From NCBI GenBank assembly GCA_038373885.1, contig JAWZYV010012531.1, forward strand, positions 99,403-163,402: DNA of 64,000 nt, in the 5' to 3' direction. The notes under the pieces were generated by a model, which made no database searches, was not told the origin of the DNA, and saw nothing but the letters and a program-made list of their open reading frames with translations. Positions 21,874 through 33,545 of the stretch are shown here, in pieces. Made by a program: the position numbers and the translations under genes. The DNA is from Cheiracanthium punctorium. Lineage: Eukaryota; Arthropoda; Arachnida; Araneae; Cheiracanthiidae. Numbering within the stretch: position 1 is the first letter of the stretch; each line of letters begins with the position of its first letter.

Positions 21874-24189
21874 ATCTTAAATATCGTGCGAAAAGGTCCT
21901 ATTAGTTAAACTGCGAGATTTAAATGTTAGTATTGAGCGATAAATTATTTTGTGCGTAAATGAATAAGACTGTAACGAAAAATTGCTGTATTCACTCTAT
22001 ATTGTTTCCTGAGAATTCGTAATGAAAAAAAAACAGAACAACTTTTATTCCTGAGAAAAAAAAATATTTTCAAAACTTTAATTATAAATTACATTACTTT
22101 AAACAATCAAAATAAAGCTGTGTTTTTATTTGGTTACTTCCTTTTAAAACCATGCAACAGCGAAACTGCATCGAGTACTGTGAAAATTAAGGGATAGGTG
22201 CATCATATTCCCTATTGAAGCAATGTACGTACCAATCACATCACTTTTCATAGAGCAAACAAAACATTCACGTAGATTACGTTCTACTAAATGTTAATTA
22301 TATAAATGAATATAATTGAATGCTATGCTTTAGTAACAATATTTTATTTGATTTGGTTACATGCAGTGATTTTTTATGAATTTCTTGGAAAATTTTCCAT
22401 AATCAGTGCGTATTTGGACATTTTTTTCTTCGTAAATTGTCAAATACCTTACCCAAATCATAATCATCACAGCATGCATTAGATATGTACACATAAAAAA
22501 ATATGAAACGTGCACTGCCACCCTCATTTTTTTTTTTCTTTAACAGCGGTTCTGAAAAAATATTTTTTAAAAATGCATCTGTGGGACCACCATACAAAAG
22601 TATAAGTAGGGTAAAGAGGATAAAAGCCTATTCAAAATAACTATGGTAACGGCAAGCAAATCAGAATTTAAAATGTCCCCTGTAGCAAGATTTTTTTTTT
22701 TTTTTTCCCTTGACTGAATTTGGATATTGGTTTTCAATGAACCCACATTTTGAAACAGGAATTACTGCCTTAAACATCATTGCATTTTGCATTACAACTT
22801 ACAACTTTCGGGGTGAGCATACAATAGTGACAGGGGGCTCTCTTCTGTGTAACTTTTATTCTAGCGGAAAAAAGATATTTAACGATAAAAGATAAAATAA
22901 ACTTTTTTCAGTGTGGAAAAAAGAAAAAAAAATAATAAACTGTTTTTTTTTCACACATTTTATATTTTGGAAAAAAAAGAAAGAAAAAAGCTCCCATTTG
23001 AAACGGGAGTCTTAAATTTGAAAAATCTCATTCAAAGGGGAAAAAAATATTCTAGTAACGATTGATAAATGTGTTTTATGATTATTAACAGATTTTACAT
23101 TTGCTTACATTGAAATTTACTTTTAACATTTTTTTTCTTTCTGATTTCTTTTTAAGAACGGAGAGGTGGGTTAAGCGGGAAAATAATTTATGCATGAGTT
23201 ATTATTTTTTAAATTTTAACTAATTAATTGGCGTTGCATGGCCAAAATGGGCGAGAAATTATCATAATACGATGCTGGCTTATACGAATAAAAAAATTAT
23301 TATTTCAAACTTAAATAATACGCATAATTCTAGATTACACGATTTTTACGGGCATATAAATGAAGCATGCATAAAATAGAAGTTAGACATCTTCTATTTT
23401 TGTTAGAAATCTTCCATTTTATATTCTCTATAGGAAGTTAGAAATCTTTCTAGCGCATACATAATTTTATTGTCAGTTGTACATAGAAACAGATCAATTT
23501 GCCTACATTTAAAAAATATGTACGTTCATAAAAATACATATCTCCTGACGGAAAAAATTGCATAAAAAATAGTTTTTTGAACACTCAATCATCGGTTTAT
23601 GTCTTGTGATGGATTATATAATATAAAGTTTTGAATTACGCTAATTAAATTTAAATGAATTCTTAAAACGGATAAGTTTGGATGCTATTTATTCTTTTAC
23701 AGCCTATTAACAGTTTCCCTAAACATTCATTAATTCAAAAACTCATAAAATGCAAAACATGAAAATTTTGATGTTTCGTAACCTCGAAATTTTTAATCTT
23801 GAAAGAGTGGTTCTTGCTCTCTGTTTTTAGAGGTTAAACAGTTGCAGCATCTATCCCCAAAAAAATAAATCAATTGCTATTATTTTGATATCAAGTATGC
23901 CGCATAAAAAATTTTCGTTTGTGACTTTGATTTAGACAAAAAAAAAAAAAAAACTTATAGTAATTACTTTTTGGATAAATTGTTTATTTAAGAAATCACT
24001 ACTGCTTTATAGAAACAAACAATATCAAAATCTTATTGATAGAAACAAATTAAATGAATTATTTTACACATTTATAAAAATCTTTAATGATAAATGAGAT
24101 AATGCAAAACAATCAAAATAAAGCCGAATTTTTATGCCTTGTTTTATTTTAAAACTGTGTAAAAGCGAAACTGCATAAATTTGAGGAAT
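21874..24189. other. A+T-rich stretch, no gene seen
   Basis: Over 2 kb of A+T-rich sequence with several poly-A/T runs. I found no coding, RNA or paired-repeat signal. Confidence 0.55.
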
Positions 24190-25215
24190 TTGAGAACAAG
24201 CATTACCACGATTTTCACAATATCTCAAAATCTATGAGATATTTAAAACAATTTTGGCATGTATAGTTTAAACTTGCCATCTAACATAATTCCAAATTTC
24301 ACTCTATTCCATTGCCATTTTTCAGGAATGGAACAAACATTAACTCAATTTTCACAAAACCCCAAAATCTATAAAAAAATTTTTTTGAAGAACGTTGATG
24401 CCGATAGTTTAAATGACTATCTATGATGATGCTTAAATTTCATTTCACTTGTTCCAGTGGATTATACATTAGAGATGAGACGGGCTCAGCCCGAGCCCGA
24501 AAGCCCGAGCCCGAGCCCGGGCCCGACTCGGGCTCGGGCTCTGTAATTCACGATTGCGTTCGGGCTCGGGCTCGTGAAAAATTTCTCCTTTGTTGAACAT
24601 ACTCCTTGAAACAGTTTTTAAAAAGTGATTCATCGGATAAATAGACGTACTTATTTCAAAAAATAGCGGCACGGCGGACTACAAGGTGTGTGAAGCTCCA
24701 AAAATTATTGTATCCTATTAATGAAGTAGTTAATTTTATTTGTCTTTAGCTGAAATTTCGGGCTCGGGCGGTTTCGGGCTCCAACTTTAATAATATTGCT
24801 CGGGCTCGGGCGGGCTCGAGCTTCAAAAAATGAGCCCGAACTCATCTCTATTATTACAAACAAAGATAGATACATTTTGAGTAAATTTTGTCAAAACTTC
24901 AATATCTAAACAAAATTTTAGAAAAATTCGATGATTATGTAGTTTAAGGTATGTGTCCGCCTATCATATCACCAAATTTCATTTCATTCGCTTTATTTCT
25001 TATCAAGTGATGCGTGAGCAAAAATGAATAAAGTTTTGCAGTCTCAAAATCTAAACTAAATTTTCAGAAAATTTGACGGCTACAGTTAATTTGAAAGCCA
25101 TCTTTCATCTCTTCAAATTTCGTCTTATTTGCTTTAGATTTATTGAGAGAATATTGAAAAAATTACGCATTTTGAATAAATTTTCGCAAAACACCAAATT
25201 TCATTTCACTCTCTT
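24190..25215. repeat. Highly diverged tandem repeat, about 140-155 bp period
   Basis: Units share, in order, a TTTTCACAAAA-like block, a TCAAAATCTA-like block, a TAGTTTAAA-like block and CCAAATTTCATTTCA. At least five are recognisable (near 24213, 24350, 24885, 25031 and 25187), interrupted by the hAT element at 24470-24850. Divergence is high, so unit boundaries are approximate. Confidence 0.55.
24470..24850. mobile_element. hAT-type element, TAGAGATGAG ends, CCCGAGCC-rich, copy 1
   Basis: Inverted ends TAGAGATGAG / CTCATCTCTA. Both termini are packed with iterations of CCCGAGCC and its complement GGCTCGGG. Flanking octamers are TTATACAT and TTATTACA, so the duplication has decayed or is shifted. 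Other copies at 26748-27240 and 47629-48329 fix the boundaries. Confidence 0.8.
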
Positions 25216-26747
25216 TAGCAACTTTTACGTGCTATGCAAACTAAAACAGTGTCCCGAACAGAACAAAAGACAGACTTTTTTCTTTTTCTTTTTCTTTCTT
25301 TTCTTTTCTTTTGTACGGTCGTACGAGCTCCTAACTGCTTGAAACGGATAGAAATTGCAAGATTTTTGAATTCCAAGTAATGCACAGAAAAAAAAAAATC
25401 TAATTTTATTTATATAGATGAAAAACCTCAAAACACCGAACAACAAGACATAATATTAAAATATTCGAAGTCAAATATATCTTGTGTGTGTGTTGAGTTA
25501 CATCCTTTTTAAGATTACCAACCATTCGATGCAAAATTTTCAACTTTCAAAAATTCATGACGCAGAAATAAATTGTTTAAAATATCTAAAAAGTTGCATT
25601 TTGCATCTAATGTGGAAGTAGTATTGCATCTGAACAAAACAATCATCAATATCTAAAGACATGATGTCATGACAGTTAGTTCATTTTGCATGGAATTACT
25701 CTCTAGCTACTCCCCTGTAAGGGATGATTTCGGTTCATTGTATCACGAAATTGGTACGTCTTGTATATCGCGTTTTTATTAACGCATAAAGTGATATCAG
25801 TTAAACAGAAGGTTGGACCTCTTGATGTTATAATGTTAAGAGTTGGGGAAAGTAGTTGTACATTGGGTCAACATGCTATTTTATTTTCTTAGAACAGCTG
25901 AAATGCCAAAAATCCACCTTACTTCTTCAGTTTACCTTGCCCATAACTTATGTAGATGCTTAACAGAGAGACAACAAAAGGAATTTCTCATTCTAAAGTA
26001 GAATTTTGTGTATTCAGGCTTTTTTTGTGTGAAGAGTTTTTTCTAGTCAGCTAAAAGGAAATAGCAGTCCAATAATGCTCTTTAGTTATAGAAGCATCTA
26101 TGTTTTTAAATCTAACGTTTACACATAATTACCATTTGTTTAACACTTTAGTACTTGATGTTGCACATTTTTCCTTATCTTGGATCACTAAATAGTGTAG
26201 TACAATTACAATGGGTCATTCTGTTGCACAAATTATTATATTGAAATGTGGTATTTATATCACTGATAGTGCTAGTGATGGCATAAAAACTGCCAGCACT
26301 AATTACTAAGAACAACATGAAATATTTTCCAAATATTTTATTATATGTGGATTTCAGTGCATATAATATTTTTTAATGAACACTGCTCAGCATTTTAACT
26401 CAAAACACTTATTTCAAGACCCTTTGAGGACCGTCTTTATTTAGTAACATGGTTCTTTATATTTTACTTGTTTGAAAAAAAAAAATAGTTGATTTTATTT
26501 CATTTAAGTTTGTACTTTGATCCAAGGTACAATACTATGTTATTTGTACCTTGTGTCACTTTACAACCTTGCATTTCATTAGTTTTTAATACCTCAAAGA
26601 TTGTTTTTGAAATTATTCTTAGTTAAAGAGTATAATGTGAAGTAGATAAATGTGTATAGTAATAATCTTAAAGAAAGAAAGTAAAGATAAAATCTCGAAT
26701 TAATAATAATTTAAAAAACAAGTTTTAAGGTACAAGTATACTTCTAT
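25216..26747. other. A+T-rich stretch
   Basis: A pyrimidine-rich run (25276-25313) is present. No gene, RNA or paired ends recognised. Confidence 0.5.
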
Positions 26748-27240
26748 TAGAGATGAGTTCGGGCTCATTTTTTGAAGCCCGAGCCCGCCCGAGCCCGAAG
26801 ACTTTTAATCCGAGCCCGAGCAATATTATTTAAGTCGGAGCCCGAGCCCGAAATTTTCGCTAAAGATAAATATAATTCAATAAAATTCAAAGAAGTAATT
26901 CTTTGATAGAATACTATAAATTTTGCCGTTTGTGCAAATTAAAGACAAATATAGCTGTAAATTTTTAATGCACTTTCTAATTCTTTATATGTTTATGAAA
27001 TAATGTCGGATCTCATGACTCACTAAGCAATATAAACCGCCGTTCTGAAATACCCAAAGAGCTCCACGCATCTTTTAGGCACCCGTGTCGCTATTTTTTT
27101 ATAAGTACTTTTATTTTCCATATGAATCACTTTTTAAAAATCTGTTTCAAGGAGTGTGTTCAATAAAATAAAAATTTTTCACGAGCCCGAGCCCGGTTCG
27201 GGCCCAGGCTCGGGCTCGGGATGAGCCCGTCTCATCTCTA
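26748..27240. mobile_element. hAT-type element, TAGAGATGAG ends, copy 2 (inverted)
   Basis: Same ends and CCCGAGCC iterations as at 24470-24850. Flanking octamers ACTTCTAT (26740-26747) and ACTTCTTT (27241-27248) agree at 7 of 8 positions, supporting an 8-bp hAT duplication. Confidence 0.85.
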
Positions 27241-27438
27241 ACTTCTTTTACTTCCATTTTCTGTTCTGTCTTTTAAACAGAATTGAGGTTCTAGATTTGT
27301 AACCCATAGGTTCTTCATTACATGCTTTTCAACAACAGAAAAAAAAAATCTGGAGTGACTCCACTCGACTTTCCGAACACTTACGATTAAGATCATAAGC
27401 AAGCATTTAAATAAATTTTAATCGATGAATAATTCAAG

Positions 27439-27816
27439 CATATATACCAAATTGAAGCTCAATCGAATGTACCGTTTAAACGCTAGCGCACTTTCAAGAA
27501 TTCCTCCCCCATAGGCCACAATGTAAAAGAAACCTTTGTCGTAGTAGCCCTGTAGAAAAACTATAAGTCCTATGCACATCAAAATCAATACCGGTCTTAT
27601 AATGGTGGTTTATAACATGTATACCCAATTTGAGCTCAATCGAATGTATCGTTTAAACGCCAGCGCACTTTCAAGAATTTCCTTCCATAGGCCATAATGT
27701 AAAATAAATCTTTGTCGTAGCCCTGTAGAAAAACTATAAGTCCTATACACACCAAAATCAATACCGGTCTTGCGACGGTGGTTTATAACATATATACCCA
27801 ATTTGAGCTCAATCGC
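27439..27816. repeat. Minisatellite, about 175-bp period, 2.1 units
   Basis: Units start at CATATATACCAAATTGAAGC (27439), CATGTATACCCAATTTGAGC (27616) and CATATATACCCAATTTGAGC (27789). They are well conserved through the AAAACTATAAGTCCTAT block. The third unit is cut off after about 28 bp. Confidence 0.85.
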
Positions 27817-27845
27817 GTACCCCATTCAGGAGCTATCGTGTTCAT

Positions 27846-27886
<41 letters not shown>
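27846..27886. repeat. (TC)n(CA)n compound microsatellite
   Basis: TC repeats 27846-27869 run directly into CA repeats to 27886. The open frames through it are low-complexity artefacts. Confidence 0.95.
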
Positions 27887-28007
27887 TCTCGTAAAAATAG
27901 CATAAATGAATTCAGAAGACCTCAAAACGTGTCAATACACCAAAATCTCGAATTCGAATTTTTTCATGATTACAATACTTTCCTTACATGGTACATGTTC
28001 GGAAAGT

Positions 28008-28013
<6 letters not shown>

Positions 28014-28055
<42 letters not shown>
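28014..28055. repeat. (GA)n microsatellite
   Basis: About 21 uninterrupted GA units, 128 bp from a TC run of opposite sense (27846-27869), so the two could pair. Confidence 0.95.
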
Positions 28056-28058
<3 letters not shown>

Positions 28059-29025
28059 CTACACATTGTAAGTGAAATAAAAGTCGTCTCTATTTGACTT
28101 CTTGGAATACATATTAACAGCTGCCATAACTCCCTAAACAAGGAAGTTACAAACAATGTTTAACGACTCCGTTGAAACCCGAGAGCCAGTGTAACCACGT
28201 CTTACCTGTAATGTGTCTATTTTGTTAGATGAATCATACGAAAATAATTCCCACCTCATATTCACACACACATGGAAATTATAGGTTTTTTTTTTTCTTT
28301 TCTTTCTGTTCCTCCAGAACGAAACCAAGTTGTGTTTACACATAATATGTGTAGTAAATTACTAGGCGGCATATCATGAGAAACCACGCCGGAAGTTGGG
28401 AGGGGTTAAAAAAAAAAAAAAATTGGTTTCGGCAAAAGTTTTTCCAAGGTAGAGTGTTTTTCTACGGAAAAGTTCGCTTTCAGCACTTGCAGAAAATCTG
28501 GTTTGATGATTAAAATGGTTTTTATTTCTTTTGAGAAGTCCCGTTCCGCCTGCATCACAAACAGTTTAATGGTTTCTCGCTAAGCACGGGACAAAGGTTT
28601 TTTCTTAAATTTAGAATTACGGCAGCTGTGCAAATAGGGGCTTCTAACCGATATTCATTTCGACCTGATCACGAACTGCAGTGCAGCAGTGCTGTACCAA
28701 TTTAAATCGACTACAATCAGTTCGAACTGGTTTGAACATTCTGTTGTTGCATTTGGAACATTTATTTTTGGACTTGTGTGCTTGACTTCATCTCTAAGCT
28801 TATAAATCCACCAAGCGCGGTTCCAGCGAGGGGGCCATAGGGGCCATAGCCCCCTCCGAACTTTTTGTTTTTGAACTTTAGATTCGTATACTTTACGATT
28901 CCTCACGTTCAGTTGGAATTTTAAACAATTTATAGGCTATCTAAAAAGTTCAATGGCCCCCTCCGAAAATTCGAGTAAAGTGGACAATACAATGAAAGTT
29001 TTTACTAGCACATAGAAAGGAAACT
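28056..29025. other. Unassigned spacer
   Basis: GGCCCCCTCCGAA occurs twice (about 28848 and 28963), suggesting an undefined repeat between about 28800 and 28975. No gene recognised. Confidence 0.4.
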
Positions 29026-29472
29026 TTAACCCTTTGAGGCGCAACCCTTTCCCAATGCTGAAAAAAGGGCAGCCGTTGCCATCACCCGACTTCACTACCA
29101 GCAAGATGGCGGACGATCGAAACGTTCATCGCGCGCTAGAGACCCTTTTTTGACGCAGCTGGCTGTTGGTTTTTGTCATCTTGCTGGTAGTTAAGTCGAG
29201 CGATGGCAACGGCTGCCCTTTTTTCAGCACTGGGCAATCTATCCAGCTGTTCTCGCATTCTTCCATTTTTTCAGCAGATGTCAGTGCTGTTAAAAATAAT
29301 CGTGACCATTTTTTTACGGGAAATGTCGTGCTAAAAAGTAAAGGATTCTCGTGGAGCTATGTCACCCGAAACTATTTTTATAGAAATCAAATTTGGTCTT
29401 CGTGACTGGCAACAGTCAAAGCGGCAGAGTTTGGTGTTCCCAGAGCGGGAACACTGCGCGTTAAAGGGTTAA
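29026..29472. mobile_element. piggyBac-type MITE, copy 5
   Basis: TTAA at both ends with CCCTTTGAGGCGCA and inverted CCCTTTAACGCGCA. It carries the inverted left-arm duplication (ACCAGCAAGATGGCGG versus ATCTTGCTGGTAGTTAAG), so it can form a hairpin with a short loop. Non-coding. Confidence 0.85.
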
Positions 29473-29474
29473 TC

Positions 29475-29570
29475 GGGTTAGTCCAAGTCGAATTCCGTCC
29501 AGTGAATAGGGCATCATTCTCTCGCACCTACGACTCGAGGTCGAATCCCGACCTAGGCAATCAAATAAAA
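29475..29570 (+). other. tRNA-like / SINE head fragment
   Basis: Contains AGGTCGAATCCC, close to a pol III B-box, with GCACCTACGACTCG upstream. There is no convincing acceptor stem or full cloverleaf. Probably a SINE or tRNA relic. Confidence 0.3.
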
Positions 29571-30225
29571 TTTATTAGAAAAATATATACCCGTCCATAT
29601 TTGAGTTCCAATGTTTGTTGATAGCGCTAACATTAATAAAAGTAACTTAAATTCGTTTATCCATAAAAATTATTACCAATACGAATTTATGCATTTTTAA
29701 AGCTTTTATTGTGGAGCCCTAAAAAGCATAAAATACAAATATAATATTTCAAAAACATGTCAAAAATAAATGAGCCGTTCAACACTAAGCAAACTTTAGA
29801 GAAAAATATAGATATTTCACTTTTGCAAGAGATAATTGCAACATTGTTAAATATCCTAAGTAAATATCTTAAAAGCATTCAAGACCAATATTCTTAGTCG
29901 TTAGTTTCTATGTAAGTATCCGTTAAGCCATAAATTTCAAAAGTCTCGTTTGTAAAAAGCCTTTTATTGAAATTGGATTTTGTCATCGTTATCTTTGTGT
30001 CTTGATATGATGCTGAAAGACAAAGCATCTCCATTTTATTAAAATCTATGTGTATGTGTGTGACACAAACTGATTTTTCTTGAAAATTCTACGTCTTTTC
30101 TAGAAAGTTTTCATCGCGTCTTTGTGCCTCGGAGTAACCTTACAAACAACAGCTTGTGCTCCGCCCACCTAAGTGTTGTGATTTTTTAATTACAAATAAA
30201 ACGTGTTTTATTTGTAACTTAAAAT
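29571..30225. other. A+T-rich spacer
   Basis: No gene recognised. Confidence 0.5.
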
Positions 30226-31060
30226 TAGAGATGTAACGAGTATTCGGTATTCGGCCTATTCGGCTGTTTTGTCGAATATTCGGTGAGCCGAATTCTGAAC
30301 AGGTATTCGGACGAATAGTTGTGGCCAAATATTGCTACTTATTCATCTGAACAATTTCAGAACAAATAGAAAAAAAAAAGTTTAATGCATTTGCACAAAT
30401 GATATTGCATTGTTATATTTACTTTAATGTGCTAATCTCATGCAATAAAATATACTAAGTTATTGAATTTTAAGTCGAATGAAACATAATATAATGTATT
30501 TAATGATATGAAAGAAGTGCAGACTTTTCTACTTGGTGACTCTACTTGATTTGATTTTCTAATTTCTTTATTGGGCGGGGATTGGAAGGAATTTTTTCGG
30601 ATCCTCAATTACAAACATAATTTTGAAAAGCTGCTAAATATGTTTTGCTCAGAGTGTTAAGTCTAAAACATGATGTGATTATGTATAGTTAACAGATTAA
30701 TCGCATTTTTATAGCCATAGCATATTTATTAAATTATGAATATCTCAAAATATAATTATGCTGTTATTAGTGTTTAATTTCGTAAAAGATATTTTTTCAT
30801 GACCAAGATTTTTTTTAGTTTTACAGATAATATACTGTTGTGTGTTTTTAAGTACCTACAAATAATATAAAATGAATTTTAACTAGTCTTTATTTAGTAT
30901 TTAATTACAAAATTGAAAAGCGATATTTTATTTACAATTAAAATGAAATTTTAAAAAATTTAATATTCGGCCGCCGAAGAGCTTCGGTATTCAGCCTAAA
31001 CTATGTGCCGAATATTCGGCATTCGGCTATTTGGCCAAATCACTATTCGTTACATCTCTA
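30226..31060. mobile_element. hAT-type element, TAGAGATGTAACGA ends, ATTCGG-rich
   Basis: Inverted ends TAGAGATGTAACGAGTATTC and TAGAGATGTAACGAATAGTG are flanked by an exact 8-bp duplication CTTAAAAT (30218-30225, 31061-31068). Both termini carry iterations of TATTCGG/CCGAATA. The 835-bp element is A+T-rich inside and non-coding. Its first eight bases equal those of the CCCGAGCC family, suggesting related transposases. Confidence 0.9.
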
Positions 31061-32377
31061 CTTAAAATGCACAAAGTAAAAATCTAAGAAAAAATTAACA
31101 GCAGAATTAATTTTTTTTTTTATTGTGGAGCCTTGAAAATCAGAAAATAATCATCTCTGAAAATATTTTAACCCTCTTTAGAAATGAATTTAACTTTTCG
31201 AGCGAATATGAAAAAGAGCCATCAAAAAATGCACTGACTCCTATTTTGCTTTAGAAGCATGCTTACTTTCCTATAAAGTATTTTCCTATAGTTATGTTAA
31301 TGGTAACGTATAAATGTTTGCCGAGCTGATATATTTCTACTGCTGACTCTAAGGCTTCATGAAGCATTACAGTTTATTACAGTAATAAAACACTATCACT
31401 GGAAAATAAGCGAAAGAAATGTCGCAGGATCAATGAAAATTCTACTTAATAACTCGAATAAATATTTACTACAAGCTTTTATAGGGGGGAACTATTCACA
31501 ATTTTAATGGAATCATAAAAATACACTATTCATGAGTTATTTTAGCACAAAAGAAGTGGCATCCGCTTTTTCAGGATTTACTTCCAAAAAAAAAACCACC
31601 CCACATAAAGGAAGCCGCGATCATAATTACAGACTGAAACCGCCTGTAAAGCAAGCTCCGTTTTTATGACACAAACTTATTGAGAAGTCGCTCTTGTAAA
31701 TTTGACTTTCCTTTGAATGAAGTTGTCTTCTGGCTTTTCACGTGGCATGCACACTTTACTTATAATAATCGGCCTCGTGCGCCTTGTTTAATAACACTGT
31801 TTAAAAGACCGCCCTTTGCTTTTGTTTTCAGTTTGTCGGAATCATCTGATTGCTCATTATTTTAATGAGTTTCGTGACAGACTTTCAAAATTCGTGGTTA
31901 AACTTGCAAAGCCACGTTTTGTTAATTTAAATGAGCCTTCGAACGTAAGCCGCACCAGGATCAGACAAAACCGACATTTCTGTGTTTTCAATGTGTATTT
32001 TCTTGTAGTTTAAAATTTCGGCTTCTTTGGATCACAAGAGCTCTGTGTCCATTGGCTTTTAACAATGACCCCAGAATGGGATGGAGCCAACATGAAGTCC
32101 GGTGTAGGCATCCCTTTCATATTGATATGAACTTAGACATTTAAACACACGTAAAACTTAAATGATTTTCGTGTGTGTTGATCATGTATACTTACATGTG
32201 TGTTATGCATAAGTACTTCTACCATAGAAAACAGTTATTGTTTAGAAATTTTGGAGTCCTTGCCTCAGCGCTCTGAATGGGTATGCGTTTATCACTCTAA
32301 CATTCTATTTCAATCAGACTGGCAAGCAAACCCTTGAAAATTACAAATTCATGCAGTGTTGAAGAACTTTCGTTTAA
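31061..32377. other. Unassigned spacer
   Basis: Two short overlapping plus-strand frames (31680-31865, 31816-32013) show no known domain. No RNA or repeat ends seen. Confidence 0.45.
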
Positions 32378-33545
32378 GGGGGGGTAAGGACCTTTGTGCC
32401 TTCAAAAAATCGATTTTTCAAAAAGAATTTTAAAAAGGAATTCAGAATGTTAGGAACATTTTAAAACAAACCAGATCAAAATCGGACGAAAATTACGTTC
32501 AGAGCAATTTTAAGGCTGTTCTTCGAAAAAAAAGAACTCTGTTTTTAGTCTTGGTACACAAATTGAAATAAACTAATAGCACCATGGTCTCCAAAAAATT
32601 CCAGAGGGTTCTTCATAAGCTGTTTTACACACTACGATAAGCGAAAACGCTGTGACTTTTGTGAAATTTTCAGAAAAAATTCTTAAACATGGATTTGAGC
32701 TGCAAGATTTTTCTAAGAGTGACACGCTTTGCGAAAATTTCCGATTTTTAATATTTTTTTCTAAAAATATTGAAACTGATACAGATTGGCCTGTCTTCGC
32801 AATGTGTAATACAGCTTGTAAAGAGACAGTTTCAAAATTTTGAAGTGCCTGGCATAATTAGTTTATTTGTAATTATGTACCAAAATCACATGATTTTTTC
32901 GAATAACACCGTAAACGGAAAAGCGAACCTGGACTTCTCCTTAAAAAGCAATGTAAACAAACATGATTTTTCTTAATTTCTAATTTTTACACTGACCCGC
33001 AAAATTAAAAAAAAAAAAGTTATGAATGGAATGTTATGAAATTTTGCATACTTGTTGCACGTATGCATCTCTGTTCTCCGAACCTCAGTTTTCATAATAT
33101 TTTATTTTACCAAAATATTTTATTTTACAGCATGTTAAATGATAAAAATTTAAATCATTTTAAAAGTGTATGACATTTTTATTTTAAAAAAAATATTGAA
33201 ATAATAGACAATTTTAAAATTTGAAGATTTATAGCATAGAGGCACTATCTAGCTTTAATTTAAACATAAAATTTTATGCTCTACTGTGTATTTTAAAAAA
33301 AGTTATCTTTCGGAAACTGGAGGTAAGTCAAATTAATTTTTTAAGTTTGTGTATATATTTTGTGTCACCGAGAAAAATATGTTTACTTAATTTTGAAAAC
33401 ACGTTAAATTTTTAAAACCTATCATTGTGTTCTACAAGTTGCGAAAATTTTATTTTGAAACAAGCAAAAGTTTTCTGTTTATGATGAATGGAAAAATGTA
33501 TATCAAACTGCACAAATTTTGGTTTCGAAATGTCCTTACCCTGAG
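32378..33545. mobile_element. Dispersed repeat, copy 2, with possible GGGTAAGGAC inverted ends
   Basis: Part of it (32520-32930) is an inverted copy of 12469-12872. Near the outer limits are GGGTAAGGACCTTT (about 32382) and, inverted, GGGTAAGGACATTT (about 33543), which may be the terminal repeats of a roughly 1.16-kb DNA element. No target duplication is clear and no coding sequence is seen. Confidence 0.5.

Noticed and set aside
24190..25215. CRISPR-like array
   Set aside because: Units are long, diverged and without uniform spacers, and the sequence is eukaryotic; this is a decayed minisatellite.
27932..28156. Serine/leucine-repeat protein (minus) and Glu/Arg-repeat protein (plus)
   Set aside because: They are translations of the GA/TC microsatellites.
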